DNA of 64,000 nucleotides. It comes from Mycolicibacterium mucogenicum DSM 44124. GTDB lineage: Bacteria > Actinomycetota > Actinomycetes > Mycobacteriales > Mycobacteriaceae. The stretch lies in assembly GCF_005670685.2 (NCBI RefSeq), contig NZ_CP062008.1, positions 5,084,001 through 5,148,000 on the forward strand, in the 5' to 3' direction. The notes beneath the pieces were generated by a model that searched no databases, was not told the DNA's origin, and saw only the letters and a list, made by a program, of their open reading frames with translations. Of the stretch, positions 9,780 to 18,059 are shown one piece after another. The position numbers and the translations under genes are program-made. Position 1 is the stretch's first letter; each line of letters opens with the position of its first letter.

Positions 9780-10583
9780 CTACAACTCCCTGAGTGTCTC
9801 AAGGGCTTTCGCGGATTCGCTACCGGGGTCGGCACGGAATGTGATCACGTGCTGCCCACCGGAATGCGGCAGATTCAACCGATTGCGGCGCAGGAAGAGC
9901 TCCCCGACCACCGGGTGGCGCACGTGCGTGACACCGGCCCGGTAACCGACATCGGCCCGCGACCACAGCTCACGGAATCGCGCACTGGCAGAAGACAGTT
10001 CGCTGACCATGCGCTGCAGATACGGATCGTCGGGATGACCACCGGTCACCTCGCGCAGACCACCGACCGCGATCTCCGTCGCCTCATCCCAGTCGACGAA
10101 GAAATCCTTGGCCGCCGGGTCCAGGAGCCGCCACGCCAAGATGTTCTGTCCCGGACGGAAACCCGGCGCCAGCGCACAGGCGAGTTGGTTGGCGGCGAGC
10201 ACAACCTGGTAGCGATTGGCCACGAACGCGGGCATCGGGAACTGATCGATCAACTCGTCCAGCTCGTCGGCGACCTGCTCCAATTCTGATTTATCCCAAC
10301 GGATTCCGGTGGGATTGGCCAGCTTGTGCAGATACTCCGTGCCGTTGATGTCGAGCTGCAGCGCACGGGCCAAGGCATCGAGAACCTGCGGCGACGGGTT
10401 TGTGTCGCGGCCCTGTTCGAGTCGCAGATAGTAATCAGAACTGATGCCGGCCAGCAGCGCCAGCTCCTCACGGCGCAGGCCGGCCACCCGGCGGCGGCTG
10501 CCGGCGATCAATCCCACATCCTCGGGACGGACCTGTTCCCGCCGAGACCGCAGGTAATCGCCGAGCGCGTTCCCCTTCACCAT
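9780..10583 (-). CDS. XRE-family transcriptional regulator with MmyB-like ligand-binding domain
   Basis: 267 residues. The N-terminal helix-turn-helix region (about 10-70) contains RRVAGLRREELALLAGIS and YYLRLEQGR, the hallmark of actinobacterial MmyB-type regulators. A PAS-like MmyB ligand domain (about 105-265), thought to bind a fatty acid or similar small molecule, follows. It is divergent from the hydrolase-MBL-flavin reductase operon with a 99-base gap, so that operon is its most likely target. I did not find a clean operator in the gap. Confidence 0.85.
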   Translation of the reverse strand: MVKGNALGDYLRSRREQVRPEDVGLIAGSRRRVAGLRREELALLAGISSDYYLRLEQGRDTNPSPQVLDALARALQLDINGTEYLHKLANPTGIRWDKSELEQVADELDELIDQFPMPAFVANRYQVVLAANQLACALAPGFRPGQNILAWRLLDPAAKDFFVDWDEATEIAVGGLREVTGGHPDDPYLQRMVSELSSASARFRELWSRADVGYRAGVTHVRHPVVGELFLRRNRLNLPHSGGQHVITFRADPGSESAKALETLREL

Positions 10584-10682
10584 CGCTCGAGCCTAACCCT
10601 GCCAATACCAGGATCACGGCGGCGTTCCCACAGAACTTGTCCCGGCCTGATGGTGGATATCAGCAGACAAGGAGCGTGGACC

Positions 10683-11573
10683 ATGAAACGACAGGACGTC
10701 GAATTCTCCGCGGCCGGCGGAGTGACGCTGCGCGGCTGGCTGTTCGTTCCGGACGGCGCGGGTCCGCACCCCGCGATCACGATGGCCCATGGCTTCGCCG
10801 GCGTGAAGGAACACGGCTTGGCACGGTTCGCCGAACTGTTCGCCGATGCCGGATTCGTCGTCCTGGTGCACGACCACCGAGGTTTCGGCGCCAGTGACGG
10901 CATGCCGCGCGGCGACGTCGACCCGTGGGTGCAGATCGCGGATTGGCGGCGCGCCATCTCGTTCCTGGAAAGCCACCCGTGGGTGGACCCGACGCGAATC
11001 GGCTTGTGGGGCACCAGCTACGCCGGTGGGCACGCGATCGTGCTGGGCGCCACCGACCGTCGGTTACGGGCCGTCGTGGCGCAGGTCCCGACCATCAGCG
11101 GCTATCAGCAGAGCCTGCGGCGCGTGGCCCCGGAACACGTGGCAGCACTGGAGACCGCGTTCATCGACGACGACCGCCGCCAGTTCCGCGGCGAAGCGCC
11201 CGCGGTGCAGGCCGTCGTCGGTGACGACCCGGCAGTGCCCGCCGCATACCGGTCCGCGGAGGCCATCTCGTTCTACACCCAGCCGGTGCCGGACGGGGTG
11301 TGGGACAACACGATGACGGTCCGGTCGTCGCGCGCCGCGCGCATGTACGAGCCGGGTACCTGGATCGCGCGGGTTTCGCCCACGCCGCTGCTCATGGTCG
11401 TCGGGCTGCGGGACACCGTCACCATGACCGATCTGGAACTGCAGGCCTACGAGCAGGCACTCGAGCCCAAGAGGCTCGTCACCGTCGCCGGCGGGCACTT
11501 CGCCCCCTACCTCGACCAGTTCCCGACGGCCGGCGGCGCCGCGCGCGACTGGTTCACCGAACACCTCGCCTGA
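10683..11573 (+). CDS. Alpha/beta hydrolase (dienelactone hydrolase/peptidase S15-like)
   Basis: 296 residues. The oxyanion region is MAHGFAG (34-40), the nucleophile Ser112 sits in GTSYAGG, and the likely catalytic His is in GGHFAPYL near the C-terminus; an Asp in GLRDTVT is a candidate acid. It should hydrolyse an ester or similar bond. AAGGAG just upstream supports the ATG at 10683. First gene of a six-gene plus-strand operon divergent from the XRE regulator, probably opening the pathway by cleaving the substrate. Confidence 0.83.
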   Translation: MKRQDVEFSAAGGVTLRGWLFVPDGAGPHPAITMAHGFAGVKEHGLARFAELFADAGFVVLVHDHRGFGASDGMPRGDVDPWVQIADWRRAISFLESHPWVDPTRIGLWGTSYAGGHAIVLGATDRRLRAVVAQVPTISGYQQSLRRVAPEHVAALETAFIDDDRRQFRGEAPAVQAVVGDDPAVPAAYRSAEAISFYTQPVPDGVWDNTMTVRSSRAARMYEPGTWIARVSPTPLLMVVGLRDTVTMTDLELQAYEQALEPKRLVTVAGGHFAPYLDQFPTAGGAARDWFTEHLA

Positions 11574-11585
11574 AAGGACCTCAGC

Positions 11586-12425
11586 ATGACCACCTTGAAC
11601 TACAACGTGCTGGTGCACGACGGCCTGCGCCGCCACCGCGAACAGCGCCTGCCCGACGGCAGCCCCATCGTGTCCTCCCCGGTGTCGTCCACTCTCATCT
11701 TCGGCGAGCACGACGCCGTCCTCGTCGACCCGCCGTTCACCCACGAGCAGATCAGCCGCATCGGCGATTGGATCCAGCACTCCGGCAGACGTCTGACCGC
11801 GATCTACGCCACGCACGGCCACGGCGACCACTGGTTCGGCACCGATGTTCTGCTGCAACGCTTTCCCGGTGCGGTCGCCTACGCGACCGCGGGCACCATA
11901 AGCAAGATGCACGAGCAGGCCGTGGCCGGCCGCGCCCAGATGTGGGACGTCGACTTTCCCGGCATGATCCCGCCCAGCCCCGTTGTCTACCAAGAGGTTC
12001 CTGCCGACGGGTTCGAGTTGGAGGGTCAGCACCTCGTGCCGATCGAGGTGGGCCACACCGATACCGACGACACCACCGTGCTGCATGTGCCGTCGATCGG
12101 CCTGGTCGTCGCCGGTGACGTGGTCTACAACGGCGTGCACCAGTACCTGCTGGAAAGCGACCACGGTGGCATCCGCTCCTGGCTGCGCGCGCTCAACACG
12201 GTCGCGGCACTGCACCCCCGCGCCGTGGTGGCGGGACACAAGAACAAGAACCTGCCCGATGATCCCGCGGCCATCGACGAGACCCGTGACTACCTGCTCG
12301 ACGCCCAGCGCCTGCTGGCCGGAAAGCCCAGTCCGCGTGAGTTTTTCGACTACATGATCCGTCTGTATCCGGACCGCCTCAACGTCGGGCCGGTCTGGTA
12401 CAGCGCCCTGGCCCTCCTGTCCTGA
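11586..12425 (+). CDS. MBL-fold metallohydrolase, first of two paralogues
   Basis: 279 residues. The zinc motif is THGHGDHWFG (H77, H79, D81, H82), followed by VGHTDTDDTT, VAGDVVYNGVH and VAGHKN, so all metal ligands of the fold are present. The substrate is unknown; the group includes Zn hydrolases acting on small esters, lactones or thioesters. It is clearly paralogous to the gene at 13544-14398, sharing LPDGSP, DAVLVDPP, IGDWI and ATAGT. Starts 12 bases after the hydrolase stop, in the same operon. Confidence 0.83.
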   Translation: MTTLNYNVLVHDGLRRHREQRLPDGSPIVSSPVSSTLIFGEHDAVLVDPPFTHEQISRIGDWIQHSGRRLTAIYATHGHGDHWFGTDVLLQRFPGAVAYATAGTISKMHEQAVAGRAQMWDVDFPGMIPPSPVVYQEVPADGFELEGQHLVPIEVGHTDTDDTTVLHVPSIGLVVAGDVVYNGVHQYLLESDHGGIRSWLRALNTVAALHPRAVVAGHKNKNLPDDPAAIDETRDYLLDAQRLLAGKPSPREFFDYMIRLYPDRLNVGPVWYSALALLS

Positions 12426-12438
12426 AAGGCATTCCACC

Positions 12439-13149
12439 ATGGTCATCGATCCCGCCGATCTCGATCCCACCTCGAGCTACAAGCTGCTGATCGGCAGCGT
12501 CCTGCCCCGGCCGATCGCCTGGGTCAGCACCGCCTCGACCGAAGGCGTGGGCAACATCGCGCCCATCTCGTTCTTCACCGTCGTGGGCCGCTTCCCGCCG
12601 GTGCTGTCCATCAGCCTGCAACCACGGTCCGATGGTGTGACGCTGAAAGACACGTTCGTCAACATCCGCGACACCGGCGAGTTCGTCGTCAACATCGCGA
12701 CCATCGACAACGCCGATACCGTGCACCGCTCCGCGTTCGAATTCGACCACGATGTCGACGAATTCGACGCCCTCGGCCTGCACAAGGCCGCATCGGAGAC
12801 CATCGCGGCGCCGCGTATCGCCGAGGCGCCGATCTCGTTCGAGTGCGAGGTCGACCGCATCATCCCGATGCCGCCCCTGCCCGACCACGTCGTGTGGGGA
12901 CGGGTGACGAAGATCCACATCCGCGACGAGCTCTATCTGCCGAACGGACGCATCGACGTCGGTGCGCTGGGCGCGTTCGGCCGCCTGGCCGCCGAATACT
13001 CGTTGATCGACAACATCTTCACGACGCCGCTGCCCGACGACGTCGTGGAGACGCTCAGCACCCGGCGGGCCGCCCGCCTCGACGGGAAGCCGACCGACTT
13101 CTCCCCCATCGACACCGCGGCCTGGTCCGCGTCAGGAGCAACGAAATGA
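12439..13149 (+). CDS. Flavin reductase family protein (FMN-binding split barrel)
   Basis: 236 residues. The N-terminal segment LIGSVLPRPIAWVSTAS and NIAPISFFTVVGRFPP are typical of the flavin-reductase-like / DIM6-NTAB family, which bind FMN in a split barrel and reduce flavin for a partner oxygenase or act as oxidoreductases. No partner monooxygenase lies in the operon, so it may act directly. Starts 13 bases after the MBL gene; its stop overlaps the next start as ATGA, so the two are probably translationally coupled. Confidence 0.82.
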   Translation: MVIDPADLDPTSSYKLLIGSVLPRPIAWVSTASTEGVGNIAPISFFTVVGRFPPVLSISLQPRSDGVTLKDTFVNIRDTGEFVVNIATIDNADTVHRSAFEFDHDVDEFDALGLHKAASETIAAPRIAEAPISFECEVDRIIPMPPLPDHVVWGRVTKIHIRDELYLPNGRIDVGALGAFGRLAAEYSLIDNIFTTPLPDDVVETLSTRRAARLDGKPTDFSPIDTAAWSASGATK

Positions 13150-13547
13150 GCGGCTGGCAGGACGGTTTCGCACAGCAATCCCAGACCACGTTCGCGGCTG
13201 AGTTCGCCGACGACATCGTGCTGGACGCCACCGCCTTGGCGGCACCCGTCCAAGGCAGAGACCTCGTCGCCACAGTGATGGCCACCGCGAGCTCGATCTA
13301 CGAAACCCTGGAGTTCACCGAATCCGCGCGGGCCGGCTCGACGAGCTATCTGCAGTGGCGGGCAACGGCTTTCGGCGGCATGCAGATCCGCGGCGTGACC
13401 ATTCTGGACCGCGACGCCGCGGGAAAGATCACCAACGCCGCCATCCATCACCGGCCACTGCCGGCGGTGTTGCGGTTCTCCGCGGAGATCCAGGATCGGC
13501 TGTCCGGCGTCCTTTCGGCCGAATATTTCATCGCGGACGCACCGTGA
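13146..13547 (+). CDS. NTF2-like / SnoaL-like small protein
   Basis: 133 residues. The pattern of alternating helices and strands (FADDIVLDAT, TSYLQWRATAFGGMQIRGVTIL, ITNAAIHHRPLPAVL) resembles the cone-shaped SnoaL/NTF2 fold used by isomerases, hydratases and ligand-binding proteins. Catalytic residues cannot be assigned. It overlaps the flavin reductase by ATGA and the next MBL gene by GTGA, so it sits in the most tightly coupled part of the operon and likely acts on the same intermediate. Confidence 0.65.
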   Translation: MSGWQDGFAQQSQTTFAAEFADDIVLDATALAAPVQGRDLVATVMATASSIYETLEFTESARAGSTSYLQWRATAFGGMQIRGVTILDRDAAGKITNAAIHHRPLPAVLRFSAEIQDRLSGVLSAEYFIADAP

Positions 13548-14398
13548 CCGCTCCATTGCAGCACCAGACCTACGTCACCGCACAAATCCCGCAGTCGGGG
13601 CGCGGACCACTGCCCGACGGCAGCCCCCGGATGTGGTCGCCGATCACGTCGACGCTGGTGTTCGGTGCGCGCGACGCGGTACTTGTCGACCCGCCGCTGA
13701 CCAACGCCCAGGCCGCCGAGGTCGGCGACTGGATCGAGGAAACCGGCCGTCGACTGTCCGGCATCTACGTCACCCACGGCCACGGCGATCACTGGTTCGG
13801 CGCAATACCGCTGCTGCAACGGTTTCCGGAGGCGACGGTATTCGCCACCGCCGGCACGGCCGCCCACATGTCGGCACAGAATGCCCCGGTGTTTCGCGAG
13901 TCATTCTGGGACAAGGTCTTTCCGGGCCAGCTGCCGGCGGGCCGCGTGGGGGTCTGCATCGTCGACGAGAACGGTTTCGAGTTGGAAGGCGTGCCGCTGC
14001 TCCCGATCGAGGTGGGGCACACCGACACCGACGCCACCACCATGCTGCACGTGCCCGCCACCGGTCTCCTGGTCGCCGGCGACGTGGTCTACAACGGCGT
14101 GCACCTGTACCTCACCGAGTCCGGCGGGGTCGCAGGCATCGACGAATGGCTCGCCGCGCTGGACATCGCCGAGTCCCTGCGGCCCGACGTCGTCATCGCC
14201 GGCCACAAGGATCCCGCCGCCGCGGACAAGCCGTCCCAGATCGCGGCGACCCGCGGCTATCTCACCGACGCCCGCGAACTGCTCACCACCGCGGCCGGGG
14301 CCGAGGAGTTCTACGACGCGATGCTGGCCAGGCACCCCGGCCGCATCAACCCCGGCGCCTTGTGGGGCGCGGCCATCACGCTCTTCCCGGCCGGCTGA
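13544..14398 (+). CDS. MBL-fold metallohydrolase, second paralogue
   Basis: 284 residues starting at a GTG that overlaps the previous stop (GTGA). The motif THGHGDHWFG, then VGHTDTDATT, VAGDVVYNGVH and IAGHKD repeat the metal ligands of the gene at 11586, and alignment by eye is continuous over most of the length. Two copies in one operon suggest either two related substrates or successive steps. It ends 79 bases before the MFS gene. Confidence 0.83.
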   Translation: MTAPLQHQTYVTAQIPQSGRGPLPDGSPRMWSPITSTLVFGARDAVLVDPPLTNAQAAEVGDWIEETGRRLSGIYVTHGHGDHWFGAIPLLQRFPEATVFATAGTAAHMSAQNAPVFRESFWDKVFPGQLPAGRVGVCIVDENGFELEGVPLLPIEVGHTDTDATTMLHVPATGLLVAGDVVYNGVHLYLTESGGVAGIDEWLAALDIAESLRPDVVIAGHKDPAAADKPSQIAATRGYLTDARELLTTAAGAEEFYDAMLARHPGRINPGALWGAAITLFPAG

Positions 14399-14477
14399 GC
14401 CGTCTGCGAGGCAATTCCTCACAGCTGCAAGGAGACCGGTCCTGGCGAGCAAGAGCCGGAGCCACGCACCATGAGGC

Positions 14478-15686
14478 ATGCCCACGTCCGCCTGGCTCTC
14501 GATCGCCCGCGCCGCGGCGGCCCTGGCCGCGGCGATGGGCATCGGCCGGTTCGCCTACACGCCGATTCTCCCGCTGATGACGGGCCACGCCGGCCTCACC
14601 GCGCAGGCCGCGGGGCAGTTGGCGACCGCCAACTACGTCGGCTATCTGATCGGCGCGGTGGGCGCCGCCGTCTCGCCGCGGCTGGCCCGGTCCGTTGCCG
14701 TGTGTCGGGCGTCCCTCGTGATCCTGGTCGTGACGCTCGCGGCGATGACGCTGAGCACCAACGTCGTCGAGTGGGAAGCCCTGCGGCTGGTGGCCGGCAT
14801 CGCCAGCGCGCTGGTCTTCGTGATCGCCGTCAACACTCTGATGGATCATGGGCATCCCGCCCACCACGCCGGCTGGGCGTTCAGCGGCGTCGGTATCGGC
14901 ATCGCCTTGTCCGCGGCCCTGCCTGCCACCAAAGACTGGCAGGTGGCCTGGTTGGCGGCGGCGGGCCTGGCCGCACTGCTCAGTGCCTTCGCGTGGAACA
15001 TGCATCCGGTCACCTCCGGAGACACCCCGAAAGCACCTGCGGGACAGGAGGGCAGCGCCCGAGGCCCCCTGGCGTTGCTCATGGTGAGCTACACCCTCGA
15101 AGGCGTCGGCTACATCATCGCCGGCACGTTCCTGGTCGCCGCGGTCGCACAGCAGTCGCCCGGCGGACTCGGCAGTGCAGTGTGGCTGTTGGTCGGGCTA
15201 GCCGCCGCGCCGTCAGCCGCGCTGTGGGCGCGGTTCACGGGCCGCTTCTCGTATGCCGCACTGCTCGTCGCAGCGTTGCTGCTGCAGGCCGCCGGAATCG
15301 CCTGGGCGGGAACCGGGAACAACGCAGCGGCACTCGCCGGTGCCATCCTGTTCGGCGGCACCTTCATCGGCATCAGCACCCTGGCGCTCGCCGCGGGCCG
15401 CGCGCTGCAGTTCCCCGGCGCCGTCGCGCTGCTGACGACGGGTTACTCCGTCGGCCAGATCGTCGGGCCTGTCGCGGTGGCACCCCTGCTGCACAACGGT
15501 TTTCAGCAGGCGCTGCTCGCCGGCGCTGCCGTCGTGCTACTCGCCGCCCTGGCCGCGCTGCTGATGTGGATCAGTGGACGGCAGCCACGCCGCGTCATCG
15601 ATTCCCAGAGCGGCGGCGTCCCGCGTGAGCGCGTCGACGACAGCGTGAACGGCAGGGTTGTCTTCTCCCCGCCGCCACACGAGTGA
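14478..15686 (+). CDS. YbfB/YjiJ-type MFS transporter
   Basis: 402 residues with about 12 hydrophobic helices. The N-terminal MGIGRFAYTPILPLM is the signature of the YbfB/YjiJ branch of the major facilitator superfamily. Probably an inner-membrane exporter or importer for the substrate of the upstream hydrolase operon. The last 150 bases overlap the 3' end of the convergent LysR gene, an unusually long antisense overlap; the overlapped C-terminus is hydrophilic and may be dispensable. The start at ATG 14478 leaves the signature near the N-terminus. Confidence 0.8.
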   Translation: MPTSAWLSIARAAAALAAAMGIGRFAYTPILPLMTGHAGLTAQAAGQLATANYVGYLIGAVGAAVSPRLARSVAVCRASLVILVVTLAAMTLSTNVVEWEALRLVAGIASALVFVIAVNTLMDHGHPAHHAGWAFSGVGIGIALSAALPATKDWQVAWLAAAGLAALLSAFAWNMHPVTSGDTPKAPAGQEGSARGPLALLMVSYTLEGVGYIIAGTFLVAAVAQQSPGGLGSAVWLLVGLAAAPSAALWARFTGRFSYAALLVAALLLQAAGIAWAGTGNNAAALAGAILFGGTFIGISTLALAAGRALQFPGAVALLTTGYSVGQIVGPVAVAPLLHNGFQQALLAGAAVVLLAALAALLMWISGRQPRRVIDSQSGGVPRERVDDSVNGRVVFSPPPHE

Positions 15687-16466
15687 CCACGTCCACAACG
15701 GCGTCGGCTGAATCACCGGACGGCGCACCAGGTCTCGCGGCAGGGCATCGGTCTGTCCTCTGGGATTGTTGAGCACCGGACGGCCCAGCTGGCGGACGTG
15801 CTCGAAGAACGTCGGGCCCGTGACGCCGCCGTCGTCGGTGCGCATCACCCGCGCGCCGGTGTCCGCGGCGAACTGCTCGCCGTAGCGGTTCCACGACTCC
15901 CAGCTCGCCGTGTCCGAATCCACCAGCACCAGAGTGTCTTTCGCGTGCACGGGCGAGTCGTCGGCGCCGACGCACAGCGCGAACAGCCGGTCCACCCCCA
16001 TCAGCCGGGCTTCCAGTTTGAGGTCGGCCAGATCGTCGGTCTGCACCCAACAGATGGCCAGATCGAGGATGCCCTCGGCGACCCGCGCGGCCTGCGCGTG
16101 CGACGGCATCACCCAGGTGTCCACACGCAGCTGCGCGACGCCGGCCGCACGTTCGGCCAGGTCGGTCGGGCACCAGTTGACATAGCCGATGCGGATCGGT
16201 TCGGAGTTCGACAAACCGATTGCCCGCCTGCGGAATTCGTCGGCCTCTGCCACCAGGGACCGGGCATGCGGCAACAACGACGCGCCCGCCGCCGTGAGGC
16301 GCACCGACCGGCGGTCACGATCGAAAAGTTCCACCTTGAGATCGCGTTCGAGCGCCTTGATCTGCTGGGACAGTGACGGACCCGCGATGTGCAGCCGCTC
16401 GGCCGCCCGCCCGAAATTCAGCTCATCGGCAACGGCGACGAAGTACCGAAGTTGCCGTAGCTCCAT
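15537..16466 (-). CDS. LysR-family transcriptional regulator
   Basis: 309 residues. The N-terminal winged helix MELRQLRYFVAVADELNFG and RLHIAGPSLSQQIKALERDL are standard LysR, followed by a periplasmic-binding-like effector domain. It starts at ATG 16466 and is divergent from the SDR at 16588 with a 121-base gap, the usual target arrangement, so it probably controls the SDR-SnoaL pair. Its 3' end lies inside the MFS gene on the other strand. Confidence 0.87.
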   Translation of the reverse strand: MELRQLRYFVAVADELNFGRAAERLHIAGPSLSQQIKALERDLKVELFDRDRRSVRLTAAGASLLPHARSLVAEADEFRRRAIGLSNSEPIRIGYVNWCPTDLAERAAGVAQLRVDTWVMPSHAQAARVAEGILDLAICWVQTDDLADLKLEARLMGVDRLFALCVGADDSPVHAKDTLVLVDSDTASWESWNRYGEQFAADTGARVMRTDDGGVTGPTFFEHVRQLGRPVLNNPRGQTDALPRDLVRRPVIQPTPLWTWSLVWRRGEDNPAVHAVVDALTRDAAALGIDDAAWLPSTDPHQQRGQGGE

Positions 16467-16587
16467 GTCGACAGCGTAGTAGGCAGAACCTCTCAGCAGA
16501 AAGCGAATAAGTCCCGCGGCAGCGGCATCGACGCGGGCCGGCCGCGGTTGTGAAGGGCAGCACCATCAACCGAGAGGAACCACCCCG

Positions 16588-17301
16588 ATGAGCACAACAA
16601 CCCGCGTCGCGATCGTCACCGGCGCGTCCCAGGGCATCGGCGAAGCGCTGGTGGCCGGCTATCGCAAACTGGGCTACGCCGTCGTCGCCAACTCCCGGAC
16701 CATCGCCGAGAGTGACGATCCCGTGGTCCTGACCGTCGCCGGCGACATCGGCCGGCCGGGCGTCGGACAGCAGCTCGTCGATGCCGCGGTCGAGCACTTC
16801 GGGCGGGTCGACACCGTCGTGAACAACGCCGGCATCTTCATCGCCAAACCGTTCACCGAGTACACCGACGCGGACTATGACGCCGTCACCGGCGTGAACT
16901 CCCGCGGCTTCTTCGAACTGACCCGCGCCGCCATCAGGACCATGGAAGCCCAGGGCGACGGCGGCCACGTCGTCACCATCTCGACCAGCCTGGTGGATCA
17001 GGCCAACTCGCAAGTGCCCTCGGCCCTGGCGTCACTGACCAAGGGCGGCCTCAACGCCGCGACGCGAGCACTGGCCGTCGAGTACGGCAGCCGTGGAATC
17101 CGTGCCAACGCCGTCGCTCTGGGCATCATCCGCACCCCGATGCATGCGCCGGAGACCCACGAGTTCCTGTCGGCGCTGCATCCGGTCGGCCACATGGGCG
17201 ACATCTCCGACGTCGTCGACGGCGTTCTGTATCTGGAGAACGCCACGTTCGTCACCGGCGAGATCCTGCACGTGGATGGTGGTCAAAGTGCCGGGCGCTG
17301 A
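16588..17301 (+). CDS. SDR-fold protein lacking the catalytic tyrosine
   Basis: 237 residues. The nucleotide motif TGASQGIG, VVNNAGIF and the C-terminal HVDGG are intact, so it should still bind NAD(P). The usual YxxxK motif is replaced: the lysine is K152 in ASLTKGG but the tyrosine position is A148. Ser residues of the active-site strand (TISTS) remain. Some SDR homologues with this substitution are known, so it may be a variant enzyme or a binding protein. GAGAGGA precedes the ATG. Divergent from LysR and overlapping the SnoaL-like gene. Confidence 0.82.
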   Translation: MSTTTRVAIVTGASQGIGEALVAGYRKLGYAVVANSRTIAESDDPVVLTVAGDIGRPGVGQQLVDAAVEHFGRVDTVVNNAGIFIAKPFTEYTDADYDAVTGVNSRGFFELTRAAIRTMEAQGDGGHVVTISTSLVDQANSQVPSALASLTKGGLNAATRALAVEYGSRGIRANAVALGIIRTPMHAPETHEFLSALHPVGHMGDISDVVDGVLYLENATFVTGEILHVDGGQSAGR

Positions 17302-17647
17302 AGCGGTTCGTGAGGTCCTTGACCAGTGGCAGGCGGGCATCGCCGCCCACCGGCCGGACCAGGTCGCGGCGGTGTTCACCGAAGACGCGATCTTCCAAGG
17401 GCTTCGGCCGTACAGCGTCGGGCGCCAAGGCGTCTTCGACTACTACGACTCCCAGCCGGTCGGCCTGACGGTCGACTACCGCATCAACGAGGTCCGGGAA
17501 CCCGCAGCCGGTGTGGTGCTGGCCTACACCCGCGCCGACTTCACCCTCCCCGACGGTCAAGTGATCAGCCTGAACCTGAGTGTCCTTGTCACACAAGGTG
17601 ACAACGGCTGGCAGATCGCGCATTATCAGGTCTCGCAGATCGGTTGA
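17276..17647 (+). CDS. SnoaL/DUF4440-like NTF2-fold protein
   Basis: About 123 residues from the ATG at 17276, or 119 from the GTG at 17288; the choice is uncertain because both lie inside the end of the SDR gene. The segment VREVLDQWQAGIAAHRPDQVAAVFTEDAIFQG and the closing NGWQIAHYQVSQI are typical of SgcJ/SnoaL-like NTF2 proteins. The function is probably isomerisation, hydration or ligand binding in the same step as the overlapping SDR. It ends 8 bases before a convergent hypothetical gene. Confidence 0.72.
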   Translation: MVVKVPGAEAVREVLDQWQAGIAAHRPDQVAAVFTEDAIFQGLRPYSVGRQGVFDYYDSQPVGLTVDYRINEVREPAAGVVLAYTRADFTLPDGQVISLNLSVLVTQGDNGWQIAHYQVSQIG

Positions 17648-17655
17648 CGGGCAGA

Positions 17656-18048
17656 TCAGAACTGCGGGACCGGCTCCCCGACGCGGTAGGCCTCGATGAC
17701 ATCGAGGTTCGCCATCAACTGCTCGACGGTGAAGCTGTAGATCTCGCCGTCCTCTTCGGTGCCGACGAGGATGAGCTGTGGCTGGTCCGGATCGGAGACC
17801 CAGATCCGCGTCACCAGCTCACGCGGATCGTCCTCGGTGGATTCGAACCCTGACGGCGGGTAGTACCAGATCAGGTACTCGTCGTTGGAGTAGTCCGAAT
17901 CGAAAACCCAACCGCGGGGCAGGATTTCGCCCGCGAGCCGCCCGACAGCCTCGACCTCGGCATGCACCTCGTCGGGCAGCCAGTTGGCATTGCGCGTGGT
18001 CTGCCGCTTCTTGCGACGGGCCTTCTTGGCCGCCGTCTGCTTGGACAT
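17656..18048 (-). CDS. Conserved mycobacterial hypothetical protein
   Basis: 130 residues, with a lysine/arginine-rich N-terminus (KKARRKKRQTTRN) followed by an acidic, aromatic-rich body (WVFDSDYSNDEYLIWYYPPSG). No signal peptide or membrane helix. I do not recognise a family. It lies 11 bases downstream of metZ on the same strand, so it is probably cotranscribed with metZ. Confidence 0.6.
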   Translation of the reverse strand: MSKQTAAKKARRKKRQTTRNANWLPDEVHAEVEAVGRLAGEILPRGWVFDSDYSNDEYLIWYYPPSGFESTEDDPRELVTRIWVSDPDQPQLILVGTEEDGEIYSFTVEQLMANLDVIEAYRVGEPVPQF

Positions 18049-18059
18049 CTCCCAGCCCC

